Assembly (NCBI GenBank): GCA_002404295.1
Contig: DHJK01000018.1
Location: forward strand, 1 to 7,128
Direction of reading: 5' to 3'
Origin: Legionellales bacterium UBA4722
GTDB lineage: Bacteria; Pseudomonadota; Gammaproteobacteria; DSM-16500
DNA: 7,128 nucleotides
Under the pieces are notes generated by a model. It saw only the letters and a list, made by a program, of their open reading frames with translations. It was not told the DNA's origin and did no database searches. A program made the position numbers and the translations under genes. Position 1 is the first letter of the stretch, and each line of letters starts with the position of its first letter. Positions 1-6,976 of this stretch are shown one piece after another.

Positions 1-82
1 CCCTTGTGGGAGAGGTCGGCGCGTAGCGACGGGTGAGGGGTGCTTTTAGCGGCGCAGCGTATAAATCAAATTGCTTTTTCAA
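1..82 (+). repeat. Interspersed palindromic repeat, left copy (5' end cut by window)
   Basis: This stretch matches 6984-7067 in the same orientation: by hand alignment about 74 of 84 columns are identical, with two single-base gaps. It begins inside the loop and right arm of a hairpin that is complete in the other copy (gggagaggt at 8-16), followed by a small stem cgc-gta-gcg (20-28), a G-rich stretch gggtgaggggtgc, and an AT-rich tail ending ttgctttttcaa. No reading frame or transposase is associated with it. It looks like a REP- or MITE-type non-coding element. The tail ends just upstream of dprA, so the element forms part of that gene's upstream region. Confidence 0.85.
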
Positions 83-199
83 TTAACCCAACAAGCGTAT
101 GATATGAATAATCCGCAAAAAAACTTCCTACTTGTCACGCTCCAATACTTCTCAGATTTACTTCAACAACATACACCCTCACTCACTCACAAAAAAAGG
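83..199 (+). other. Leader region between the repeat and dprA
   Basis: This region is AT-rich and holds no recognisable gene. The dprA frame stays open through it back to a TTG at 71 and an ATG at 104, but the peptide it would encode is unlike DprA N-termini. A possible -10 box, tatgat, lies at 98-103 without a well-placed -35, so no promoter can be called with confidence. A purine-rich aaaaaaagg abuts the preferred dprA ATG at 200. Confidence 0.4.
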
Positions 200-1315
200 A
201 TGCCTAAATTGATAAGCAATCATTCAAAACCAGAGCTCCTCTATTGGCTAGCCGCAACACACTTGCCCGACATTGGGCCAGCTACTTTTTCAAAATGGTT
301 AGCGGCATTTGGCAGCATCAACACTCTTTTCACCGCCACAAAATCCGATTTAGCTAACGCAGGCATCACAGAAGCACAAACTCATCTATTACAAAACCCT
401 GATTGGCACACCGCAGAAAAAAATCTAGCATGGTGTGAAAAAAACAACTGTCGCATTATCACAATCGCGGACAACAGCTATCCACCCTTACTTAAGGAAA
501 TCTCTGCTGCACCGATTTTATTATACGTACGTGGCGATACCTCCTTGCTAAACAACCCCCAACTCGCAATCGTTGGCACACGCAACCCCACACCATCAGG
601 ACGAGAACTCGCCCACCACTTTGCCTATTCATTAGCAACCACCGGCCTACACATCACCAGCGGTCTTGCCCTAGGCATTGACGCGGCAAGCCACCGCGGC
701 GCCTTAAGCGCAAATGGCAAAACACTGGCCGTGTTTGGAACGGGTTTAAATCAAATCTACCCCACCTCCCATCGCGAACTCGCGGAAGAGATCGCCGCCA
801 ACGGTCTCCTGGTTTCGGAGTTTTCTCCCTCAGAACCTGCCAAAGCAGTTAACTTCCCCCGCCGTAATCGCATCATTAGCGGCTTAAGCTTAGGCGTCTT
901 AGTGGTCGAAGCCGCTATTCGCAGCGGCTCGCTCATCACCGCCCGATACGCCAACGAACAGGGCCGTGAAGTCTTCGCCATCCCCGGTTCGATCCACAAC
1001 CCGCTTGCCAGAGGCTGCCATCATTTAATACGCCAAGGGGCAAAACTCGTTGAAACGGCTGAGGATATTCTGGAAGAACTAGGGGCTTTATATGCACTAT
1101 CGGCACCGATAAAGACTATCGCCAAAACAAAAAAGCATGTTACACTCGCCCCTGCTTTGCGTGCATTACTTACACACATTGGCCATGAGATCACAGCGCT
1201 AGATACTATTATAGTGCGCAGCGGATTGACGGCGAGTGAAGTTTCATCCATGCTGTTATCCTTGGAATTGCAAGATTTAATCAAAACGACGCATGGCGGC
1301 TATCAATTAATGTAA
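200..1315 (+). CDS. dprA: DNA-processing protein DprA (Smf), recombination mediator for incoming ssDNA
   Basis: DprA binds single-stranded DNA entering during natural transformation, shields it and loads RecA onto it; it acts in the cytoplasm. From the ATG at 200 the product has 371 residues, close to the usual length. Domains in order: an N-terminal helical (SAM/HhH-like) region at about 10-65; a Rossmann-like core at about 90-290 with IVGTRNPTPSGRE (124-136), TSGLALGIDAASHRGAL (153-169), FPRRNRIISGLS (219-230) and the GSLITA segment (243-248); and a C-terminal winged helix at about 315-371 ending GGYQLM. The start is uncertain: the frame stays open upstream to an ATG at 104 and a TTG at 71 within the repeat tail, but the added residues do not resemble the family, and no start has a well-spaced Shine-Dalgarno. 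It is first in a tight cluster with smg and topA. Identity rests on clear motifs; whether the organism is transformable cannot be told from this window. Confidence 0.95.
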   Translation: MPKLISNHSKPELLYWLAATHLPDIGPATFSKWLAAFGSINTLFTATKSDLANAGITEAQTHLLQNPDWHTAEKNLAWCEKNNCRIITIADNSYPPLLKEISAAPILLYVRGDTSLLNNPQLAIVGTRNPTPSGRELAHHFAYSLATTGLHITSGLALGIDAASHRGALSANGKTLAVFGTGLNQIYPTSHRELAEEIAANGLLVSEFSPSEPAKAVNFPRRNRIISGLSLGVLVVEAAIRSGSLITARYANEQGREVFAIPGSIHNPLARGCHHLIRQGAKLVETAEDILEELGALYALSAPIKTIAKTKKHVTLAPALRALLTHIGHEITALDTIIVRSGLTASEVSSMLLSLELQDLIKTTHGGYQLM

Positions 1316-1324
1316 TAGGTAATT

Positions 1325-1792
1325 ATGTTTGAAATATTAATATTTTTATTTGAAAACTATATGGACGAGAAAGCTGTCCTAAAAATGGACAATGACGCTC
1401 TCTTAATTGAATTAGAGAAAATCGGCTTCGACCGTAGTGAAATCACCCGTGCATTACATTGGTTAAATGGACTCGTTCTATTTCAACAAACCGTAGCGCC
1501 TAGCCACAAGCTCACACCTCTCGCAATTCGACACTACGTGCCAGAAGAAGCAGAACGCTTAGGAGTGGAAGGTCGCGGCTTATTACTCTACTTGGAACAA
1601 ATTGGGATTATTGATCCCATCACGCGCGAAATGGCCATAGACCGCATTATGGCGTTGGATTACAGGGAAGTGGACTTAGGACGTATCAAATGGGTGATAT
1701 TAATGGTGCTCTTCAACCAGCCCGATAAAAAATCTGCATTAACCTTGATGCAGGATATGGTTCTAGCTGATGCATTCGATGTCTTACATTAA
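1325..1792 (+). CDS. smg: Smg family protein (DUF494), unknown function
   Basis: The product is a 155-residue soluble protein of the Smg/DUF494 family (E. coli Smg has 157). Family hallmarks seen are the start MFEILIFLFENY, the central GFDRSEITRALHWL (about 34-47), the YVPEEAERL segment, GRGLLLYLEQIGI, TREMAIDRIMAL and the C-terminal segment around KWVILMVLFN. No catalytic residues or membrane segments are evident; it appears mostly helical. The ATG at 1325 follows an aggt box (1317-1320) and lies 9 nt after the dprA stop, so it is probably co-translated with dprA. Smg genes keep company with dprA and topA in many gammaproteobacteria, which hints at a DNA-related role, but the biochemical function is not established. 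Confidence 0.93.
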   Translation: MFEILIFLFENYMDEKAVLKMDNDALLIELEKIGFDRSEITRALHWLNGLVLFQQTVAPSHKLTPLAIRHYVPEEAERLGVEGRGLLLYLEQIGIIDPITREMAIDRIMALDYREVDLGRIKWVILMVLFNQPDKKSALTLMQDMVLADAFDVLH

Positions 1793-1807
1793 GGAAGAAC
1801 GCTGGGT

Positions 1808-4102
1808 ATGTCAAAAAATTTAGTTATTGTAGAGTCACCCGCTAAAGCCAAAACCATTAAAAAATATTTAGGCGCGGATTTCACCGTCATTGCGTCATAT
1901 GGCCATGTACGCGATCTATTGCCTAAAGAGGGCGCTGTAGACACGGCTCACAAATTTAAAATGAATTACGCTTTAATCGAAAAAAATGCCAAGCACGTGA
2001 CAGCGATTGTCACTGCCATGAAAAAAGCCGACACACTCTATCTAGCAACCGATCCTGATCGTGAAGGTGAAGCCATCTCTTGGCATATCAAATGCATACT
2101 CGAAGAGAAAAAAGTATTAAAAAATAAAGAAGCCCATCGCGTTGTATTTCATGAAATTACACATGCGGCCGTTAAAGCCGCGATCGAACATCCACGTGAA
2201 ATTTCCATGGATTTAGTCAATGCACAACAAGCACGACGCGCTTTAGATTATTTAGTAGGCTTTAATTTATCCCCCTTATTATGGAAAAAAATACGTCGCG
2301 GCTTATCCGCTGGACGTGTGCAAAGCCCCGCATTACGCATGATTGTAGAGCGTGAAGAAGAGATTGAAAAATTTGTTAGCCAAGAATATTGGAGCATTGT
2401 CGGTGAAGTCGCAGCAAAAAAACTGCCATTCAACGCGAAACTTTCAACTTATCAAGGCAAAAAGCTAGAACAATTTTCTATTACCGCAACAGATCAAGCA
2501 GAAAAAGTTAAAGCGAACTTACTTAAAGCTGCCAATGGCAAATTAAAAGTGATCAGCGTTGAGAAAAAACAACGCAAACGTAATCCTGCAGCACCCTTTA
2601 CCACATCTACCTTACAACAAGAAGCTGCGCGAAAATTAGGTTTCACTGCACAACGCACCATGCGTACTGCACAGCAATTGTATGAAGGTATTGATATTGG
2701 CAGCGGCGCTGTAGGTTTAATCACTTATATGCGTACAGACTCGGTTCACTTAGCTGATGAGGCCATTGCAGAAATTCGGCGCTTTATTGGCAGTCGGTAC
2801 GGTAAAGATCAAGTGCCCGAAGAACCCAAAACCTATAAAACAAAAGCCAAAAATGCACAAGAAGCGCATGAAGCAATTCGTCCTACTTCCGTATTACACT
2901 TGCCTGAGAATGTAAAAGAACATCTCAACGCTGAACAATACAAACTCTACGATCTGATTTGGAAGCGTACTGTTTCCTGCCAAATGATTCATGCAACCAT
3001 CGATACCGTTGCAGTAGATTTAAGTGACAGTGAAAATAACATTTATCATGCGACAGGTTCTGTAATTAAAGATCCTGGCTTTATGCTCGTTTATAAAGAA
3101 GACGTCGATGACAAAAAAGCAGATCACGATGAAGATCGGATTTTGCCACCTTTAGCTGAAGGCGACATTGTTGATCTAAATGAAATTAAATGTAATCAAC
3201 ATTTCACTGAGCCACCACCCCGTTATTCTGAAGCCACTTTAATTAAAACACTTGAAGAATATGGTATTGGGCGGCCTTCTACGTACGCTGCTATTATTTA
3301 TACTTTACAACATCGTGAATATGTTTCGTTGGATAACAAACGCTTCAAACCTACCGATGTGGGCCGTATCGTCAATAAATTCTTAACCCAACATTTTACA
3401 CAATATGTCGATTATGATTTCACGGCGAAGCTTGAAGATGAATTAGATTCTGTAGCTTGCGGTGAAAAAGAATGGGTGCCCTTATTATCAGGCTTCTGGA
3501 AACCCTTTAAACATTTAGTAGATGAAGTGTTAGAAACCGTCAAACGTAGCGATGTAACGCAAGAAGCCATGGATGAAGCATGCCCTAAATGCGGCAAACC
3601 GTTATCAATACGCTTGGGTCGTCACAGCCGCTTTATTGGTTGCACGGCTTATCCTGAATGCGATTATACGCGCAGCGTGGATGAAGATAAGGAAAATGCA
3701 GTAACGGCTGAAATCGTAGATGGTCGAACCTGCCCTCAATGCGGTGGCCCTTTACAACTACGCAATGGACGTTATGGAAAATTCATCGGCTGCAGCAGCT
3801 ACCCTAATTGTAAATTCATTGAATCATTACAAAAGCCCGTAGACACAGGTGTTGATTGCCCTGAATGCAATCAAGCTAAAATGTTAAAACGTAAATCACG
3901 CATGGGCAAAGTATTTTTCTCCTGTGCACGTTATCCTGATTGCAAATATGCTGTGTGGAATGAACCGGTGGCTGAAGCATGCCCAACCTGTGCGTGGCCA
4001 CTCTTAACGATCAAAGTGACGAAAAAACACGGCACTGAACTCGTTTGTCCCCATAAACCTTGTACTTTTACAAAACCTATGGATATCAAAGAAGCGGAGT
4101 AG
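1808..4102 (+). CDS. topA: DNA topoisomerase I (type IA, omega protein)
   Basis: This enzyme relaxes negative supercoils by cutting one strand through a 5'-phosphotyrosine link and passing the other strand; it needs Mg2+ and acts on the chromosome behind transcription. The 764-residue product starts with the TOPRIM domain (VIVESPAKAKTI, Glu9; TDPDREGEA with Asp82, Asp84 and Glu86). The type IA core carries LSAGRVQSPALR (166-177), the catalytic Tyr307 in LITYMRTDS, HEAIRPT (354-360) and YGIGRPSTYA (485-494). The C-terminus has four Cys4 zinc motifs: Cys592/595/612/618, Cys642/645/662/668, Cys684/687/706/712 and Cys725/728/747/752. It is about 100 residues shorter than E. coli TopA (865), with the difference in the C-terminal DNA-binding region; the catalytic parts look complete. 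The ATG at 1808 gives the same N-terminus as the E. coli enzyme. An aagga box (1791-1795) overlaps the smg stop, 12 nt upstream. Expression probably comes from the dprA-smg transcript, though a promoter within smg cannot be excluded. Confidence 0.98.
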   Translation: MSKNLVIVESPAKAKTIKKYLGADFTVIASYGHVRDLLPKEGAVDTAHKFKMNYALIEKNAKHVTAIVTAMKKADTLYLATDPDREGEAISWHIKCILEEKKVLKNKEAHRVVFHEITHAAVKAAIEHPREISMDLVNAQQARRALDYLVGFNLSPLLWKKIRRGLSAGRVQSPALRMIVEREEEIEKFVSQEYWSIVGEVAAKKLPFNAKLSTYQGKKLEQFSITATDQAEKVKANLLKAANGKLKVISVEKKQRKRNPAAPFTTSTLQQEAARKLGFTAQRTMRTAQQLYEGIDIGSGAVGLITYMRTDSVHLADEAIAEIRRFIGSRYGKDQVPEEPKTYKTKAKNAQEAHEAIRPTSVLHLPENVKEHLNAEQYKLYDLIWKRTVSCQMIHATIDTVAVDLSDSENNIYHATGSVIKDPGFMLVYKEDVDDKKADHDEDRILPPLAEGDIVDLNEIKCNQHFTEPPPRYSEATLIKTLEEYGIGRPSTYAAIIYTLQHREYVSLDNKRFKPTDVGRIVNKFLTQHFTQYVDYDFTAKLEDELDSVACGEKEWVPLLSGFWKPFKHLVDEVLETVKRSDVTQEAMDEACPKCGKPLSIRLGRHSRFIGCTAYPECDYTRSVDEDKENAVTAEIVDGRTCPQCGGPLQLRNGRYGKFIGCSSYPNCKFIESLQKPVDTGVDCPECNQAKMLKRKSRMGKVFFSCARYPDCKYAVWNEPVAEACPTCAWPLLTIKVTKKHGTELVCPHKPCTFTKPMDIKEAE

Positions 4103-4104
4103 AT

Positions 4105-4197
4105 ATGAAATTAACATCACGTCCACTCTGCGAACAATACCATTTTTATGGGGCAGCACCCGCTAGCCCCATCCATTATCGCATCTCCCTAAACTAA
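4105..4197 (+). CDS. Possible 30-residue small protein coupled to topA
   Basis: A short frame opens 2 nt after the topA stop. Its ATG is preceded by ggag (4096-4099) at a 5-nt spacing, a better ribosome site than that of most genes here. It begins MKLTSRPLCEQYHF, has one Cys and three Tyr, and shows no membrane segment or family I recognise. A 7-bp inverted repeat (atggggc 4148-4154, gccccat 4166-4172, 11-nt loop) lies inside it. In many gammaproteobacteria tsaC/yrdC follows topA, but this peptide does not resemble TsaC. It could be a real coupled micro-protein, the remnant of a lost downstream gene, or chance. The evidence is only the start context and spacing. Confidence 0.35.
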   Translation: MKLTSRPLCEQYHFYGAAPASPIHYRISLN

Positions 4198-4212
4198 TTA
4201 GCTCTATTTTTC

Positions 4213-4249
4213 AAGGGGATAAACCCCCTAGCAAGCACACCCCTTTTTT
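4213..4249 (+). terminator. Candidate terminator of the dprA-smg-topA transcript
   Basis: A short hairpin agggg (4214-4218) / cccct (4225-4229) has a 6-nt loop, and a T6 run follows at 4244-4249. A second, competing pairing, aagggg (4213-4218) with cccctt (4240-4245), places the stem directly against the T-run but with a 21-nt loop. Neither is a textbook terminator. The position, just past the last plus-strand frame and before the convergent tag gene, fits the role. Confidence 0.4.
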
Positions 4250-4260
4250 GTGTTCTATAC

Positions 4261-4293
4261 TGACCTGTATATAGATTCGGAGGTCATACCGAA
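4261..4293. repeat. Two overlapping, mutually exclusive inverted repeats
   Basis: Tgacct (4261-4266) pairs with aggtca (4281-4286) across 14 nt, and ttcgg (4276-4280) pairs with ccgaa (4289-4293) across 8 nt. The two helices overlap, so only one could form at a time in RNA. The site lies between the convergent topA and tag genes. There is no T-run in a useful place on either strand, so I do not call it a terminator. Arms of 5-6 bp may be chance. Confidence 0.3.
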
Positions 4294-4366
4294 AAAAGGC
4301 GACACAAATTCAATTAAATCTACTGATCAAAAGCGCATTTTATTTGAACGAACTGGTAAGTAATAT

Positions 4367-4939
4367 TCAAATCTCATCATACCGAAAACAACACGTCAGA
4401 TGATCATTCACCATCCCAACTGCTTGCATAAATGCATAACAAATAGTCGTGCCCACAAACTTAAATCCACGACTTTTTAAATCCTTAGACATCTTATCCG
4501 ATTGCACAGTATTAGCTGGCACCTGCGCATGACGTTCCCATTGGTTATGGATGGGCTTACCCTCAACAAATTGCCAAATATAATCAGAAAAACTCGGAAA
4601 CTCCTGTCTGATCGCCAAATATAACCGAGCGTTAGTTATCACAGATTGGATTTTTAATCGATTACGAATAATGCCAGCATTCACTAACAACTTCTCATAG
4701 ACATCTGCATCATACTTTGCAATTTTTTCAGCATCAAAGTGATCAAAGCAAAGTCTATAATTTTCACGCCGCTTGAGTATGGTTAACCAACTCAACCCCG
4801 CCTGCGCCCCCTCTAAAATCAAAAACTCAAACAACAATCGATCATCATATATTGGAACACCCCATTCAGTATCGTGATACTGAATATACAGCGGATCATT
4901 GTTAACCCATTCGCAACGGTGCTTGGTTTTTATTGTCAT
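4367..4939 (-). CDS. tag: DNA-3-methyladenine glycosylase I
   Basis: Tag removes 3-methyladenine from alkylated DNA by cutting the N-glycosidic bond, the first step of base excision repair. The 190-residue product (E. coli Tag has 187) aligns over its whole length. It retains the zinc ligands Cys9, His22, His180 and Cys184 (E. coli Cys4, His17, His175, Cys179), Glu43 and Trp51 of the base-binding pocket in LEGAQAGLSW, Tyr21, the segment NAGIIRNRLKI, and the C-terminal RGFKFVGTTICYAFMQAVG before NDH. The ATG at 4939 gives five more residues than the E. coli N-terminus; no strong Shine-Dalgarno precedes it and there is no nearby alternative. The gene converges on topA and diverges from the ABC transporter gene, so it is probably monocistronic. 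Its promoter should lie in 4940-5040, where the duplicated palindromic element sits. A 7-bp inverted repeat (4342-4348 / 4366-4372) straddles the stop codon. Confidence 0.97.
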   Translation of the reverse strand: MTIKTKHRCEWVNNDPLYIQYHDTEWGVPIYDDRLLFEFLILEGAQAGLSWLTILKRRENYRLCFDHFDAEKIAKYDADVYEKLLVNAGIIRNRLKIQSVITNARLYLAIRQEFPSFSDYIWQFVEGKPIHNQWERHAQVPANTVQSDKMSKDLKSRGFKFVGTTICYAFMQAVGMVNDHLTCCFRYDEI

Positions 4940-4970
4940 ATAGTCATTACCATTTGTAGTAACCCTAATA

Positions 4971-5034
4971 AATAGCCAGATATTGGCTATAATAAGGGGT
5001 TAAAATAGCCAGATTGAGGATATAATACAGGGGT
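4971..5034. promoter_or_regulatory. Duplicated operator-like unit with TATAAT boxes
   Basis: Two copies of a unit of about 30 bp stand 33 bp apart: 4971-5000 and 5004-5034. Each begins aatagccagat and ends tataata, then aggggt or caggggt. In the first unit the core is a perfect palindrome, atagcca (4972-4978), gatat, tggctat (4984-4990); in the second the right arm has decayed to aggatat. Each unit holds a TATAAT hexamer (4988-4993 and 5021-5026). The 33-bp step is close to three helical turns, so a repressor dimer could bind both units on one face. The element lies between divergent tag and the ABC gene. No regulator gene is adjacent. Regulatory function is inferred from the pattern only. 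Confidence 0.5.
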
Positions 5035-5134
5035 CTTGAAGATTAACACCAGTTAAATAACCATCCAACCCCGGTATGCGCATTAAAAGCACAGAACTTC
5101 AGCGTGAAAGCAGAAGTATACAAAAAATGATCTG

Positions 5135-5163
5135 TTGACAATATTTAGAGCACTCCCCATAAT
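5135..5163 (+). promoter_or_regulatory. Sigma-70 type promoter of the ABC transporter gene
   Basis: A perfect -35 hexamer ttgaca (5135-5140) is followed, after a 17-nt spacer, by cataat (5158-5163), one base from the -10 consensus. Transcription would start near 5170 and give a leader of about 30 nt before the ATG at 5199. It stands about 100 bp downstream of the duplicated palindromic element. Confidence 0.75.
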
Positions 5164-5198
5164 AACTACCTTCAGCAACTGGCCCGTATAAAGCGAAT

Positions 5199-6905
5199 AT
5201 GCAAAACAAAACCATAAAATTTAATAAGCAGTTTCTGAAAGAGCTATGGCAAATATTAGCGCCTTATTGGTCTTCTGAAGAAAAATGGTTTGCATTGGCA
5301 TTATTGCTCATCAATATTGGCTGCTTGATTGGCATGGTTAGAGCAAATGTAGGATTGAATCATTTTATCAATGATTTCACCAACAGTTTGCAAAATTTTA
5401 ATAAACCTGGAATCTATACCGCTGTTAAACATTTTTTAGTTATTATAATAGCAGGCTTAGTATTTGCTGCGGGTATTAGTTATTTTGGCAATATACTTAC
5501 GCTTCGCTGGAAGCGTTGGTTAACAAAGCATTACATTAACAAATGGCTATTTCAACGCACTTTCTATCATCTACAAAATCAAAATATAAATAAAGTAGAC
5601 AATCCTGATCAACGTATTGCTGAGGATATAGATCAATTCACTTCAAGCACTCTTAGTACTTTTATTATATTATTACAAGCAGCGCTTACATTTTTTTCTT
5701 TTAACTATATTTTGTGGAATTTATCAAGCACCTTCTCATTTTCTCTAGGATCTATGCATGTGAAGATTCCAGGTTATTTATGTTGGAGTGCACTTTTGTA
5801 CGCGGTGATTGGTACGTGGCTTACAGCTTGGCTAGGTAAAAAACTAGGAATGCTTGATTACCAACAGCAACATTTCAATGCAGACTTTCGTTTTGGACTT
5901 ATGCGGTGCCGAGAATCCGGAGAGCAAATTGCATCATTAGGTGGTGAAGCGGCCGAAGAAAACAAGTTTCGCGCTCTGTTTAACCGTATTTTCAGCAATG
6001 AAAAAAGCATTATTTGGCTAACAACGAAATTAGAATCATTTTCATTTGCTTACAAGACAATCTCTATTTTATTTGGTTACATTATTGCTTTGCCACTCTA
6101 CTTTGCCAAAAAAATCCAGATAGGGAATGTGTTGCAAATATCAGGTGCGATATCGAATGTTATTAGTTCATTGTCTATCATTTTATCTGCCTACCCTAAA
6201 TTAGTTGCATGGCGTGTTGTTATTCATCGCTTAGCTGAATTTGATAATTCCATGTTAAAAATTCATAAAAAAGAAGCTTCATTAATCGACATCACAGAAC
6301 ATGAGCATCAAGATATCATTATTGATAAATTAAATTTATCATTACCTGACGGTACATCACTTATAACAAACGTTGATTTTAATTTTTCTACAGGGAAATC
6401 CACTCTCATCAATGCACCGTCCGGTCACGGCAAGACTACATTATTACGTGCATTAGCCGGTCTTTGGACGCATGGAGAGGGCTCTATTCGCATCCCTAAA
6501 AATAAAAGAATTCTGTTTCTGCCGCAAAAACCTTACTTACCGTTAGGCTCATTCAAAGAGATTCTGTCATATCCGCATCATGAAGAAATTACTGACATGA
6601 AAATTCAAGAGATACTCAAGTTATGTGGCCTAGACCGATTTAAAGATAAACTCAATGAAGTGAAGAATTGGGCGCAAGAGTTATCGCTAGGCGAGCAACA
6701 ACTCGTGTCACTATTTCGGGTTTTTATTACCAATCCTGATATCATTTTTTTAGATGAAGCGACTTCTGCTTTAGATGAAGCAGCAGAACGTCGAGTGTAT
6801 GAAAATTTACGTACTTACTTGCCTGATTCAATTATAGTGAGCACCGGCCATCGCAGGAGTTTGCATGAGCTTCATGATACTGTTATTGGGTTTAGTAGAG
6901 CTTAA
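5199..6905 (+). CDS. SbmA/YddA-type ABC transporter, fused permease and ATPase
   Basis: The 568-residue inner-membrane half-transporter is expected to work as a homodimer. The family (ABC_membrane_2 / SbmA_BacA-like permease plus ABC ATPase; E. coli YddA has 561 residues) moves peptides, cobalamin or other bulky molecules in different members; the substrate here is unknown. Hydrophobic segments lie at about 30-48, 74-98, 150-174, 191-212, 285-303 and 310-330, with the cytoplasmic DNPDQRIAEDI segment at 135-145. The ATPase has Walker A APSGHGKTT (406-414), Q-loop Gln443, signature LSLGEQQ (495-501), Walker B DIIFLDE (514-520), D-loop SALD and switch His551. The first P-loop glycine is Ala406, a departure from the GxxGxGK consensus; other catalytic residues are intact. 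The ribosome site (aaagcg) is weak. The gene has its own promoter, looks more AT-rich than dprA, and no partner gene lies beside it. Its stop codon falls in the second of three tandem 31-bp units. Confidence 0.92.
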   Translation: MQNKTIKFNKQFLKELWQILAPYWSSEEKWFALALLLINIGCLIGMVRANVGLNHFINDFTNSLQNFNKPGIYTAVKHFLVIIIAGLVFAAGISYFGNILTLRWKRWLTKHYINKWLFQRTFYHLQNQNINKVDNPDQRIAEDIDQFTSSTLSTFIILLQAALTFFSFNYILWNLSSTFSFSLGSMHVKIPGYLCWSALLYAVIGTWLTAWLGKKLGMLDYQQQHFNADFRFGLMRCRESGEQIASLGGEAAEENKFRALFNRIFSNEKSIIWLTTKLESFSFAYKTISILFGYIIALPLYFAKKIQIGNVLQISGAISNVISSLSIILSAYPKLVAWRVVIHRLAEFDNSMLKIHKKEASLIDITEHEHQDIIIDKLNLSLPDGTSLITNVDFNFSTGKSTLINAPSGHGKTTLLRALAGLWTHGEGSIRIPKNKRILFLPQKPYLPLGSFKEILSYPHHEEITDMKIQEILKLCGLDRFKDKLNEVKNWAQELSLGEQQLVSLFRVFITNPDIIFLDEATSALDEAAERRVYENLRTYLPDSIIVSTGHRRSLHELHDTVIGFSRA

Positions 6906-6959
6906 TGATACGGTTATATGATTCAGCAGAGTTTAATGACACGGTTACTGGGATTCATA
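6867..6959 (+). repeat. Three degenerate 31-bp tandem units across the ABC gene stop
   Basis: Units run 6867-6897, 6898-6928 and 6929-6959. They start gagcttcatgatac, gagcttaatgatac and gagtttaatgacac, and then share g-gtta and a gattca/gttta-type end. Units 1 and 2 match at 24 of 31 positions; unit 3 matches unit 1 at 23. Unit 1 codes for residues 557-566 of the ABC protein. Because 31 is not a multiple of three, the frame shifts into unit 2, where the TAA (6903-6905) ends the protein. Read in their own frames the units give ELHDTVIGFS, ELNDTVI-stop and EFNDTVTGIH, so they appear to derive from a duplicated coding end. Confidence 0.8.
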
Positions 6960-6976
6960 AGAATGTTGCTTAGGAC

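Noticed and set aside
757..1284. Antisense open frames of 80 and 87 codons inside dprA (757-999 and 1021-1284)
   Set aside because: They lie wholly inside a well-supported gene on the other strand, have no recognisable family or ribosome site, and look like frame shadows.
2248..3597. Three antisense open frames of 61-76 codons inside topA
   Set aside because: Shadows of a conserved coding sequence; Cys/Ser-rich translations with no family resemblance.
5076..5138. 20-codon frame before the ABC gene (ATG at 5076, TGA at 5136-5138)
   Set aside because: Very short, weak ribosome site, no recognisable similarity; its end overlaps the -35 box of the ABC promoter. It could be a gene stub but nothing supports that.
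6867..6959. CRISPR-like array in the tandem units
   Set aside because: The units are contiguous with no spacers between them, they are degenerate, and the first is coding sequence.
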